This document shows positions 9,256 to 17,412 of a stretch of DNA of 64,000 nucleotides, one piece after another. The stretch covers positions 62,001 through 126,000 of the forward strand of contig NZ_JOAN01000007.1 of assembly GCF_000718555.1 (NCBI RefSeq), given 5' to 3'. A program made the translations under genes and the position numbers. Position 1 is the stretch's first letter. Every line of letters starts with the position of its first letter. The stretch comes from Micromonospora chokoriensis. GTDB taxonomy: Bacteria; Actinomycetota; Actinomycetes; Mycobacteriales; Micromonosporaceae. The notes under the pieces were generated by a model, which ran no database searches, was not told where the DNA came from, and saw only the letters and a program-made list of their open reading frames with translations.

Positions 9256-12200
9256 TCAGGGGATGACGGGTAGGCCGCTGTGGTAGAGGTGCTCGAACTG
9301 GCGGTGGACCCAGAGGATGCGGCCGTCGGGGCGTACCACCTTGCGGAGGTCGGCGATGGTGACGTCCTGGGCGCGGAGAATGACGTGCAGCGTCCGGAGG
9401 GCGGCACCCTCGGCGTGGACGGGAGCTGTCGGTGCGGTGGGGACGCGTTCCGCGAGCCCGGCGCTGTGGTCGTCCGCGGTGAGGTGGTTCGCCGCCTCCG
9501 CCGCGGCGTTCAGTGTCTCGTTCGCCAGGGAGACCTGCTCTTCGATGGCTTTCCACTGCTCTTCGCTGAAATCGAGTTTGAGCTCGGCCAAACCCACGCC
9601 CAGGAGAGGCTTGAGGAGCATGGTGGTGGCCTTCAGGAGTGGGACCGCTCTGGTCCACCATTCTCGGGAGACGTCCGTGTAGTAGACGCCGGCATCGCGC
9701 CGACCGGGCTCGAGGACGTGCACGGGCTGGAGCGAGTGCTCGCAGTACAACGTCAGTCGCATCCGCGTGGAGGTCCACTGCGGATTGCGAATGGACGCCT
9801 CGACGGGGGTGAGGGTGAACAGGCGCGGCCCGTCTGCGGCCTCGTCGTTGAGCTGCCACATCAACGCGGTCAGCTGTGCGTTCACGCCCGCGAGATTGGC
9901 CTTGACGGTGTCGTTGAGCTCGGTCACCCGCTGACTCAGCCCGCGGACATGGCTGTCCATCAGCGCCACGCCGTCCTGCAGACTGGCAAGCGCGTCCTGG
10001 CTCGCGCCCGAACCGCCCAGTAGCGAGTTGATGGCGGGGAAGGCGTCACAGCCGGAGATCGGGCACTGCGCGATGCTCTGCCCGTGCGCGTCGCGCAGTT
10101 TGATGAGCTTGTCGACATCGAACAAGCCCGCACCCGGCGTGGGCAAGCCGCACCCGTCCCGGCAGGCGACGAGGGCGACGGTGCTCAGGCCGGGCCAGAA
10201 CCGCTCGATGCAGTAACGGATCTCGTCGGTGACCTGGCGCAGGTAGGTGACGGCGTCCGGGCCACGCACCTGGACCTGGACACCGACCCCGGTACGAACC
10301 GTGAGCAGCGCGCGAGCACCGTACCTGCTCTGTAGGACCATGCCCTGCTGCCAGTGCACGCCCTGCAGGGAATCGGGCTCCGTGTAGCGCTGATGGTGCA
10401 GTCGAACGATGAGCCGGTACATCAGGGAGTCGGGAATGACCACGCGACCTGCGGGACCTTCCGAGATCCGGCACACCTCCAGGTACTCCCGGTCGCCGGG
10501 GCGGAACTCGACCCACGCCATCCGCAGGTCCGGCTGTGCGGCAGGGACGAGTTGCGCGATGAGACTCACCGGCTCGGGTGCGGCGTCGAGTGAGACCTGG
10601 TAGGTCAGCTCGAAGCGCCCCATGAGCGCCAGGAACAGTCGCTGCTGTTCCCTCGTGTAGAGCGTGCTGTCGGGAGCCTGGGCAGTACTCCACAGGCTGC
10701 CGAGCATGCGGTGTGAGACGAGACCGAGAGCGTCGACGGCGTCTCGACTGTCGAGGACAGCGGCGATCGCGACGTTGAGCCAGTCCGGTTGAAGAATCAC
10801 GAACGCGGCCAACGCGTCATCGTCCGCGTAGTAGATCCACTTCCCCAGATGGTGGGCGTTACTGGCCAGCGTTCGGGCCTGGAAGTCGTTCAGTCCGTGC
10901 GCTGCGGCTACCGCTTCGTAGCTGCGGTAATCGATCACCTGCTGGCCGCCGGCCGTGACTGCCTCGATCGTCCGCTGCCAGTTGGCCGGGTAGTTGCGGT
11001 GTACGTGCGGGAGCGTGCCGGCGGTCCTGGCGATCGCCTCCCGCAGTGCCTCCAGCCGGCCGTCCGGGACGGCGCTGTCGACCTCGTGGAAACCAACGAT
11101 CAGATCGCCGAAGCGCTGCTTCAGGTGGGCTTCGTCGATGGCATCGGCGCGCGAGGACGGCCCGCCGTGGGACGCGACCACGAGGACCCGAGCGTCCGGG
11201 GCCCGGTGGGCGATCATGGCGATCCACGTTTCCACCATGCCGGCCGCGACACCCGGACGTGGTTTCCAGACAACGACGTAGACGGCCGGCGCGCTGAAGA
11301 ACAACTGGTGCGCCGGCTGGTAGGCCTGTTGGCCGCCAAAGTCCCACCCGTTCAGGGTGATCTCATGGCCGGCGTGGCTCACCACCAATGGCTTGATCTC
11401 CATGCCCTGCGTCTGGTGACGATCTTGCCAGGGCTCGCCGCGTAACGCCCCGAGCAGGGAACTCTTCCCAGCCTCGCCGGCGCCCACGAACAGCAGTTTC
11501 GCCTCCGAGATCGAGATCCCATCGGTGGCGACATCCCTGAGGAACGCCAGCAGCGCCTTCGTACCCTCCACCTCGGCGGCCAGCACCTCAGGCGGAAGTG
11601 GATTTTCCTGTACGACGAGCACCTGAAGCCCTGCGAGCCGACCAATGGCGTCGGGCAGGGTGGTGAGCTGATTGCCTACGAGGTACAGCTCGACGAGGGA
11701 CGTTAAGGCGTCGATGGCATCAGGCAGGGTGGTGAGCTGGTTGTCGTCGAGGTCCAGGGACATGAGGGAGGCCCAGGCGGCCATGGTGTCGGGCAGGGTG
11801 GTGAGCTGGTTGCCGGCCAGGTGCAGTTCGGTGAGGGAGGTCCAGGCGGCGACGGCGTCGGGTAGGGCGGTGAGCCGATTGCTCTCCAGACCCAGTTCGG
11901 TGAGGGAGGTCCAGGCGGCGACGGCGTCGGGTAGGGCGGTGAGCTGGTTGTCGTCCAGGTAAAGGACACCGAGGCGGGTCCAGGCGGCGACCGCGCTCGG
12001 TAGCGCGCTGAGCCGGTTGTGGTCCACATCGAGCCGTGTCAAGGCGGTCCATGCAGCGACCGCGTCCGGTAGCGCGCTGAGCTGGTTGTAGTCCAGGTCG
12101 AGTTGTGTCAGGGCAGTCCAGGCGGCGACCGTGTCCGGTAGGGCGCTGAGCTGGTTGCGGTCCGCATGTAGGTGGGTCAAAGCCGCCCAGGCAGCGACTG

Positions 12201-12522
12201 CATTGGGTAGCGCGGTGAGCCGGTTGTTGCTCAGGCTCAGTTCGGTGAGGGAGGTCCAGGCGGCGACTGCATTGGGTAGCGCGGTGAGCCGGTTGGTGCT
12301 CAGGCTCAGTTCGGTGAGGGAGGTCCAGGCGGCGACGGCGTCCGGCAGGGTGTCCAGGTCGTTCCCGGCGAGATCGAGGTGAGTCACATCAGCGAGAGCC
12401 GGGGTGTCGCGCAAAAGCTCGGCAAGGTCGCCAGTGGTCAGGCCGAGACCGCTGAGGTTGACATGCCCGTCGGTAGCGGCAGCTACGCGATGCTTGGCCG
12501 AGACAATCGCGCCGTTATCCAT
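9256..12522 (-). CDS. Bacterial Roco protein: leucine-rich repeats, Roc GTPase, COR domain
   Basis: A 1088-residue protein. Residues 45-298 hold eleven 23-residue leucine-rich repeats of the form LTELxLxxNxLTALPDAVAAW. A Roc GTPase domain follows: P-loop GAGEAGKSS (347-355), switch II WDFGGQ (393-398) and a degenerate G4 segment ASHGG (450-454), where Roco proteins usually carry TH-x-D. The COR domain begins near NYPANWQRTIEAV (about 511) and runs to about 770. After it come a cysteine-bearing segment (VACRDGCG, AQCPISGCDAF), a predicted coiled coil (SQRVTELNDTVKANLAGV) and the C-terminal module RLFTLTPVE ... LTLYCEHS seen in bacterial COR proteins. Such proteins are dimeric GTPases related to human LRRK2; bacterial functions are largely unknown. 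Start ATG 12522 is chosen; an upstream start at 12594 would add 24 residues. The gene stands alone. Confidence 0.88.
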   Translation of the reverse strand: MDNGAIVSAKHRVAAATDGHVNLSGLGLTTGDLAELLRDTPALADVTHLDLAGNDLDTLPDAVAAWTSLTELSLSTNRLTALPNAVAAWTSLTELSLSNNRLTALPNAVAAWAALTHLHADRNQLSALPDTVAAWTALTQLDLDYNQLSALPDAVAAWTALTRLDVDHNRLSALPSAVAAWTRLGVLYLDDNQLTALPDAVAAWTSLTELGLESNRLTALPDAVAAWTSLTELHLAGNQLTTLPDTMAAWASLMSLDLDDNQLTTLPDAIDALTSLVELYLVGNQLTTLPDAIGRLAGLQVLVVQENPLPPEVLAAEVEGTKALLAFLRDVATDGISISEAKLLFVGAGEAGKSSLLGALRGEPWQDRHQTQGMEIKPLVVSHAGHEITLNGWDFGGQQAYQPAHQLFFSAPAVYVVVWKPRPGVAAGMVETWIAMIAHRAPDARVLVVASHGGPSSRADAIDEAHLKQRFGDLIVGFHEVDSAVPDGRLEALREAIARTAGTLPHVHRNYPANWQRTIEAVTAGGQQVIDYRSYEAVAAAHGLNDFQARTLASNAHHLGKWIYYADDDALAAFVILQPDWLNVAIAAVLDSRDAVDALGLVSHRMLGSLWSTAQAPDSTLYTREQQRLFLALMGRFELTYQVSLDAAPEPVSLIAQLVPAAQPDLRMAWVEFRPGDREYLEVCRISEGPAGRVVIPDSLMYRLIVRLHHQRYTEPDSLQGVHWQQGMVLQSRYGARALLTVRTGVGVQVQVRGPDAVTYLRQVTDEIRYCIERFWPGLSTVALVACRDGCGLPTPGAGLFDVDKLIKLRDAHGQSIAQCPISGCDAFPAINSLLGGSGASQDALASLQDGVALMDSHVRGLSQRVTELNDTVKANLAGVNAQLTALMWQLNDEAADGPRLFTLTPVEASIRNPQWTSTRMRLTLYCEHSLQPVHVLEPGRRDAGVYYTDVSREWWTRAVPLLKATTMLLKPLLGVGLAELKLDFSEEQWKAIEEQVSLANETLNAAAEAANHLTADDHSAGLAERVPTAPTAPVHAEGAALRTLHVILRAQDVTIADLRKVVRPDGRILWVHRQFEHLYHSGLPVIP
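11629..12390 (-). repeat. 69-bp tandem repeats encoding the LRR domain
   Basis: Eleven in-frame 69-bp units lie inside the Roco gene. Several neighbours are nearly identical at DNA level; for example, units carrying GTCCAGGCGGCGACGGCGTC recur at 11.84, 11.91 and 12.33 kb. The similarity suggests recent unit duplication or conversion. This is coding repeat DNA, not a CRISPR array. Confidence 0.85.
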
Positions 12523-12669
12523 GCCGAAGCAGCGTAGTCCCCCGCGCACAATCAGTATTGCCGGCTGGGTCGATTCTCGGCCAGGCCAGGCCACCGTACG
12601 GATCTGGCAAGGCCGCCGATCGCCGATTGGCCGTGCCCGTTCGACGCCGCCCCGCCTAGCGTCGACGGC

Positions 12670-13707
12670 ATGGAGATCGAGCAGGCGCAGAAGCTGTGGC
12701 AGCCCGAGCCCGGCTGGTTGAACACCGCCTCCTACGGGTTACCGCCCGAGCCGGCGTGGACGGCATTACAGGAGGCCCTGGACGCGTGGCGGGTCGGCCG
12801 GACGTCGTGGGAGGGCTGGGGCGAGTCGGTGCACCGGTCCCGTACGGCCTTCGCCGACCTGATCGGGGTGCCGGCCGGTGACGTGGCGGTCGGTGCGGCC
12901 GTGTCGCAGATCCTCGCGCCGGTCGCTGCCGCCCTGCCGGCCGGTGCCACGGTGGTGGTCCCCGAGGTCGAGTTCACCTCGAATCTCTTCCCCTGGCTGG
13001 TGCAGGAGGAGCGTGGCGTCAAGGTCCGCACGGTGCCGCTGGAGTCGCTTGTCGACGCCATCGACGCCGACACCGATCTGGTCGCGTTCAGCCTGGTGCA
13101 GTCGGCCGACGGGGCGGTCGCGGCGTACGACGAGATCGTGGCCGCGGCCCGCGCGTACGACGCGTTGGTGGTGGTGGACGCGACCCAGGCGTGCGGCTGG
13201 CTGCCGTTCGACGGCAGCCGGGCCGACGTGGTGGCGGTGGGCGGTTACAAGTGGCTGATGAATCCGCGTGGGACCGCGTACGCCTATCTGGCCCCGGCGG
13301 TGCGCGAGCGGCTGCGCCCCGACGCCGCCGGCTGGTACGCGGGCCGCGACCCGCACGCCTCCTACTACGGCCCGCCGCTGCGGCTGGCCGACGACGCCCG
13401 CCGGTTCGACATCTCCCCGGCCTGGTTCAGCTGGGTCGGCGCCGCGCCTGCACTGGAGGTGGTCGCCGCGATCGGCGTGCCGGCGATCCAGGCGCACGAT
13501 GTGGCGCTCGCCAACCGGTTCCTGGCCGGGCTGGGCCGGGCACCGGGGGAGAGCGCCATCGTCAGCGTGGACGTGCCCGACGCGCAACAGCGTCTCGCGG
13601 CGGCCGGCATCCGGGCGGCGGTGCGCGCCGGACGGGTCCGGGCCTCCTTCCACATCTACTCCACCGAGGCAGATGTGGACGCCGCGTTGTCGGCGTTGAC
13701 CGGCTAG
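12670..13707 (+). CDS. Class V aminotransferase (PLP-dependent, cysteine desulfurase/epimerase-like)
   Basis: A 345-residue fold-type I PLP enzyme. Seen are the substrate-side N-terminus GWLNTASYGLPP, the cofactor aspartate in VVVDATQACGW and the PLP lysine in GGYKWLMNPRG. It lacks a conserved active-site cysteine loop of the SufS/NifS type, so sulfur transfer is unlikely; relatives are annotated as class V aminotransferases or isopenicillin N epimerase-like proteins. The substrate is unknown. The start is ATG 12670. The gene converges with the FAD oxidoreductase gene, and the two overlap by 4 bases (13704-13707). Confidence 0.85.
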   Translation: MEIEQAQKLWQPEPGWLNTASYGLPPEPAWTALQEALDAWRVGRTSWEGWGESVHRSRTAFADLIGVPAGDVAVGAAVSQILAPVAAALPAGATVVVPEVEFTSNLFPWLVQEERGVKVRTVPLESLVDAIDADTDLVAFSLVQSADGAVAAYDEIVAAARAYDALVVVDATQACGWLPFDGSRADVVAVGGYKWLMNPRGTAYAYLAPAVRERLRPDAAGWYAGRDPHASYYGPPLRLADDARRFDISPAWFSWVGAAPALEVVAAIGVPAIQAHDVALANRFLAGLGRAPGESAIVSVDVPDAQQRLAAAGIRAAVRAGRVRASFHIYSTEADVDAALSALTG

Positions 13708-15095
13708 ACCGCGACCTGGGTGAGGATCTTCTCGTCGTTCTGCGGCGCGACCGGTGTGGCGTCCACCTGCGGGGCGCCACGCCGGCCGGACCAGAGGACC
13801 CGGGCGGCGATGCTCGGCGCGAAGAGCCCCGGCGGCGGCGTCATCAGGTTGGCGACGCTCAGGAAACGCCGCCCGACGGCGGGGTGCCGAGCGGCGGCGA
13901 CGTGCAGCCGCGCGACGTACCCGTTGAGGAACCGGGTACGACGGCTGCGCGGTCCGACGATCGTCGGGTGGCGCAGGTCGGCGCCGACGGCCATGTCCCA
14001 GGGCACGTCCACTACCTTCGCCGCTCCGGCGTAGAAGCGGCGGGGGAGTTCGCGCCGGCTCTGCCGCAGACAGTCGCGCAGCACCGTCGCCTCCACTGCG
14101 GCTACCGTCATGCCCTGCCCGTACGCCGGATTGAAGCTGCACATCGCGTCCGCGACCGCGATGAAGCCGTCGGGCAGACGGGTGAGGTGCTCGTAGCGGC
14201 GACGCACGCTGGTGGGCAGCCGCATCCGCTTCGGCGGCCCGAGCGGCTCTGCCCGGCTCAGCAGCGTGTGCAGCTCCGGGGCGGGCAGTCGCCCGGCGAA
14301 GGCGAGATACCCCTCGGGGTCGGTCGGCGGGGCCTGGTCCGCGCCGACGCCGAGCAGCGTTACCATCCACCGGTCGCCCTCGGCCGCGATGGCGACCCCG
14401 CCGCGTGGGGCGCCCGGCGACGGGCTGCTGATGAACGCGGTGAAGGTGGAGTCTCCCGGGGTGCGGCGGTAGTCGCGGGAGACGTAGACCGTCTGCGGGT
14501 CCACGTGGTCCTCGACGGGCTGCTCATAGCCGAGTTCGGCGAGCCAGGTGGGCCCCCGGTTGCCACGGCCGGTCGCGTCCACGACCAGATCCGCCGGGTG
14601 GTGCTCCTCGCCAGCGCCGCGCGGCAGGATTCGCGCGCCGGTGACCGTGTCGCCGTCCGCGAGCAACCCCAACGCCTCGCAGCGGTCCCGGATCTCCACA
14701 GTGGGCAGTGCGCGGACCCGGTTCCGGACGTACCCCTCCAGGGCGCGGCGGCTGACGCAGAGCCCTTCCAGGCCGGAGGCGACCCGGGGGATGCGGTGGC
14801 CGTCGTTGACCCACAGACAGTCGCGCTGAAGGTCGACGGCGACGGCCCCCTGGGTGGTCAGGTCGGCGGTGAGGCCGGGGAAGAGTTCCTCCAGAACCTG
14901 ACGGCCCCGGGCAAGCAGGCCGTGTGAATGTACGCCCTGCGGCACACCCTTGCGGTCGGTGCTCTCAGTTGGCAGCTCGTCCCGGTCGAAGACGGTCACC
15001 TTCGCGTACGACTCGCTGAGGACCCGCGCGGCTAGCAGGCCGCCAATGCTGCCGCCGAGGACGATCGCTTGCCCGGTTTGATTGGTCGTGGACAC
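13704..15095 (-). CDS. FAD-dependent oxidoreductase/monooxygenase of the geranylgeranyl-reductase-like superfamily
   Basis: A 463-residue flavoprotein. It has the N-terminal dinucleotide site AIVLGGSIGGLLAARVL, the second basic region GVPQGVHSHGLLARG, the central DATGRG motif (the usual DG fingerprint) and the C-terminal flavin motif ADAMCSFNPAYGQGM. The His in VPQGVHSHGLL is typical of 2-polyprenyl-6-methoxyphenol hydroxylase-like proteins. The substrate cannot be deduced. GTG 15095 has GGAG about 9 bases upstream. No other tailoring genes are nearby, so a biosynthetic cluster is not supported. Confidence 0.85.
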   Translation of the reverse strand: MSTTNQTGQAIVLGGSIGGLLAARVLSESYAKVTVFDRDELPTESTDRKGVPQGVHSHGLLARGRQVLEELFPGLTADLTTQGAVAVDLQRDCLWVNDGHRIPRVASGLEGLCVSRRALEGYVRNRVRALPTVEIRDRCEALGLLADGDTVTGARILPRGAGEEHHPADLVVDATGRGNRGPTWLAELGYEQPVEDHVDPQTVYVSRDYRRTPGDSTFTAFISSPSPGAPRGGVAIAAEGDRWMVTLLGVGADQAPPTDPEGYLAFAGRLPAPELHTLLSRAEPLGPPKRMRLPTSVRRRYEHLTRLPDGFIAVADAMCSFNPAYGQGMTVAAVEATVLRDCLRQSRRELPRRFYAGAAKVVDVPWDMAVGADLRHPTIVGPRSRRTRFLNGYVARLHVAAARHPAVGRRFLSVANLMTPPPGLFAPSIAARVLWSGRRGAPQVDATPVAPQNDEKILTQVAV

Positions 15096-15386
15096 CGCTG
15101 ACTCCGTTTCATCAATGGGATGTCAACAGTGAGCGGCATGACCTCGCTATAGGTAAACAGAATTAACCGACGGCTAGCTGACAGCGCACGCCCGGCCAGT
15201 GGTTCCGACCATTCCGGAGTGGGTGGATGGTCGCAGAAACCCCTGTTCAGGGCGGGTCTTGTGATCGATTGGTGGGCTTGGTGACCGATGTCTCAGTCAT
15301 TTACCAGTCAATTTCCGTCAGCCCTCGAATCGCCGAAAGGATGAGGTGTCCACCTAGCCGATCAGGTCAGGTGAATACCGCATCGA
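15096..15386. other. Intergenic region, FAD oxidoreductase / acyl-CoA dehydrogenase
   Basis: A 291-base stretch with no convincing gene. It should hold the promoter of the FAD oxidoreductase; a TTGACA lies on the minus strand near 15120, but no well-spaced -10 is visible. Two copies of GATCAGGYCAGGTGG-like sequence (15360-15373 and 15385-15399) form a short direct repeat around the end of the acyl-CoA dehydrogenase gene. Confidence 0.45.
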
Positions 15387-16559
15387 TCAGGCCAGGTGGC
15401 CGCCGATCTTCGTGTAGCCGCGCAGCAGGTCCCGCGAGATGATCAGCCGCTGCATCTCGTCGGTGCCTTCGAAGATCCGGTAGAGCCGGACCTGCCGGTA
15501 CCACCGTTCGATGGGCAACTCCCGGGTGTAGCCCATACCGCCGTGGATCTGCAGCACCCGGTCGACCACCCGGTTGACCATGCCGGCGCCGTAGAGCTTG
15601 CCCATCGACGAGGCGTGCCGAGGGTCCAGGCCCTGATCGACCGTCCACGCCGAGCGCAGCACCAGCCAGCGGGCCGCCTCCAGCTCCGTCTCCGAGTCGG
15701 CGATCATCCACTGGATGGCCTGGTTGGTGCCGATCTTCGTGCCGAAGGTCTCCCGCGTGTTGGCGTAGTCGATGGCCATCTGCAACACCCGCTCGGCGAT
15801 GCCGATGGCGTGCGACGGGATGGTGTAGCGCCCCTTGCCGATCCACTCCATGCCGAGCGTGAAGCCCTGCCCGATCTCGCCGAGGATGTTGCGGTGCGGC
15901 ACGCGTACGCCGTCGAAGATGAGCGACGCGGGCCCGCCCTCGCCCATCGTCTGGATGAACTCCGAGCGCCAGCCCATCGCCCGGTCCACCAGGAACGCGG
16001 TGGCCCCGCCGTTGCGGGCGCCCTTTTCCCGGTCGGTCACCGCGACCACGATGGCGAAGTCGGCGTCGTGACCGCCGGTGATGAAGGTCTTCTCGCCGTC
16101 GAGGATCCAGTCGTCGCCGTCGCGGCGGGCGGAGAGTCGGATGTTGGCCGCGTCCGAGCCGGCGCCCGGTTCGGTGATCGCGAAGCAGGAGCGTCGCTCG
16201 CCCTCGATGGTCGGGACGAGGAACTCCCGCTTCTGCTCCTCGGTGGCGTGGAACAGGATGTTGTCCGCCTCGCCGCCGAAGCGGAACGGCACGAACGTAC
16301 GGCCCAACTCGGTCCAGATCAACGACTGGAGTACGGCTGGCAGGTTCATCCCGCCGTACTCTTCCGGAGTGGCCAGGCCCCAGAAACCGAACTTGCGCGC
16401 CTTGAGTTGCAGTTCGCGCACCTCGGAGTGGTCCAGGCCCGGCTTGTGCGCCCGTTCCCGGCGGAGCACCTCCGCTTCCAGGGGCATCACCTCGCGGGTC
16501 ACGAACGCGCGCACGGTGTCGCGCACCGCCCGCTCCTCGTCGGTAAGCGAAAAGTCCAC
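15387..16559 (-). CDS. Acyl-CoA dehydrogenase
   Basis: A 390-residue flavoenzyme that catalyses alpha,beta-desaturation of acyl-CoA thioesters. The three expected domains are present: an N-terminal helical part (FSLTDEERAVRDTVRAFV), the FAD/substrate signature CFAITEPGAGSDAANIR and the C-terminal helical part with MGYTRELPIERWYRQVR. The loop IFEGTDEMQRLIISRDL holds the glutamate position used as catalytic base in the MCAD class. GTG 16559 has a strong AGGAGG site upstream. It is divergent from the tetR gene and shares a 19-bp operator region with it, so it is probably repressed by that TetR protein and induced by an acyl-CoA-type ligand. Chain-length preference is unknown. Confidence 0.92.
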   Translation of the reverse strand: MDFSLTDEERAVRDTVRAFVTREVMPLEAEVLRRERAHKPGLDHSEVRELQLKARKFGFWGLATPEEYGGMNLPAVLQSLIWTELGRTFVPFRFGGEADNILFHATEEQKREFLVPTIEGERRSCFAITEPGAGSDAANIRLSARRDGDDWILDGEKTFITGGHDADFAIVVAVTDREKGARNGGATAFLVDRAMGWRSEFIQTMGEGGPASLIFDGVRVPHRNILGEIGQGFTLGMEWIGKGRYTIPSHAIGIAERVLQMAIDYANTRETFGTKIGTNQAIQWMIADSETELEAARWLVLRSAWTVDQGLDPRHASSMGKLYGAGMVNRVVDRVLQIHGGMGYTRELPIERWYRQVRLYRIFEGTDEMQRLIISRDLLRGYTKIGGHLA

Positions 16560-16596
16560 GGTGGTCCTCCTGGCGTCGGCGCTGCCGGTCCCGCTT

Positions 16597-16615
16597 AAAC
16601 TAGCGGTGCAAGTTT
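16597..16615. promoter_or_regulatory. TetR operator, copy 1
   Basis: AAACTAGCGGTGCAAGTTT lies in the acyl-CoA dehydrogenase/tetR divergent promoter. The AAACT/AGTTT arms are separated by 9 bases. The same 19-mer, in reverse orientation and with 16 of 19 identities, recurs at 17320-17338 downstream of tetR. Confidence 0.65.
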
Positions 16616-16657
16616 TGTCCCGTCCAGACCCCAGGTCCCAGACCCGCGAGGAGCGCA

Positions 16658-17314
16658 GTGCCCCGACCCCGCCAGCCCCGGCTCACCCGGCAGCTGATCG
16701 TCGAGACAGCCACCGCGCTCATCGACGCCGAGGGGCTACCCGGCTTCTCCACCCGTCGGCTCGCTGCCGAGTTGGGCGTACGCGGGCCGTCGCTCTACAA
16801 CCACTTCGCCACCAAGGACGAGATCCTCGACGCGGTCGCCGACACGGTCACCGGCGCCGTCGACACCAGTGGCTTCGCCAGCCGGGACTGGGCCGCCGCG
16901 CTGCGTGACTGGGCGTGGTCGTACCGGCGGGCGCTCACCGCGCACCCGAACATCGTGCCGTACCTCGCCCAGGGTCCAGGCCGTCGACCGGCCGCCCTCG
17001 CGATGGCCGACGCGGTCTACGGCGGCCTGGTCCGAGCTGGCTGGCCGCCCGCGCGGGCCACCCACATTGGCGCGGCGCTGCGCTACTTCGTGGCCGGGTC
17101 GGCGCTCGGCTCGTTCGCTCGCGGTTTCGTCGAGGACCCGGAGTTGTACGCCGCGCACTACCCGCACCTGCGCCAGGCGCACCGGCTCGCCGAGCATCAG
17201 CAGAGTGTGGACGAGGGCGCCTTCGCCCTCGGCCTGGACGCCCTGCTGCACGGCCTGGCCGCCGAGTACGCCCGCACCGTCGACACGGTGGAGTCCGTCC
17301 GGCCCAACGGGTAG
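16658..17314 (+). CDS. TetR-family transcriptional repressor
   Basis: A 218-residue regulator. The N-terminal helix-turn-helix (GFSTRRLAAELGVRGPSLYNHFATKDEIL, about residues 29-57) is canonical. The C-terminal ligand-binding domain is of the TetR_C type, with ALRDWAWSYRRALTAHPNIVPYLAQGP. GTG 16658 follows GCGAGGAGCGCA. It diverges from the acyl-CoA dehydrogenase gene and precedes the aldehyde and alcohol dehydrogenase genes. Matching 19-bp sites on both sides of this gene suggest autoregulation and control of both flanking units. Confidence 0.92.
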   Translation: MPRPRQPRLTRQLIVETATALIDAEGLPGFSTRRLAAELGVRGPSLYNHFATKDEILDAVADTVTGAVDTSGFASRDWAAALRDWAWSYRRALTAHPNIVPYLAQGPGRRPAALAMADAVYGGLVRAGWPPARATHIGAALRYFVAGSALGSFARGFVEDPELYAAHYPHLRQAHRLAEHQQSVDEGAFALGLDALLHGLAAEYARTVDTVESVRPNG

Positions 17315-17319
17315 CGTCC

Positions 17320-17338
17320 AAACTCCCAGCGCTAGTTT
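17320..17338. promoter_or_regulatory. TetR operator, copy 2
   Basis: The reverse complement reads AAACTAGCGCTGGGAGTTT, 16 of 19 identical to copy 1. It lies between tetR and the aldehyde dehydrogenase gene, 74 bases ahead of the latter's start, where it could control the dehydrogenase pair separately. Confidence 0.6.
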
Positions 17339-17412
17339 CATCGCCCGTCGCGATCCTGTCGCCACCGCCCATCCCGTCGCCATCGCCCGTCGCCCACCCC
17401 CGAAGGGACGCC

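Noticed and set aside
7808..9859. Long open frame (683 codons) opposite the FUSC gene
   Set aside because: It is the antisense shadow of a high-GC gene. Its product is Arg/Pro/Gly/His-rich with no domain, while the plus strand encodes a clear FUSC protein.
11629..12390. Regular repeats as a CRISPR array
   Set aside because: The unit is 69 bp with no spacers, is in frame and encodes leucine-rich repeats.
12670..15095. Aminotransferase plus FAD oxidoreductase as part of a biosynthetic cluster
   Set aside because: The genes converge, overlap by 4 bases and have no synthase, carrier-protein or tailoring partners nearby.
15227..15442. 71-codon plus-strand frame at the end of the acyl-CoA dehydrogenase gene
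   Set aside because: It overlaps a secure gene, has no ribosome site and shows mixed composition.
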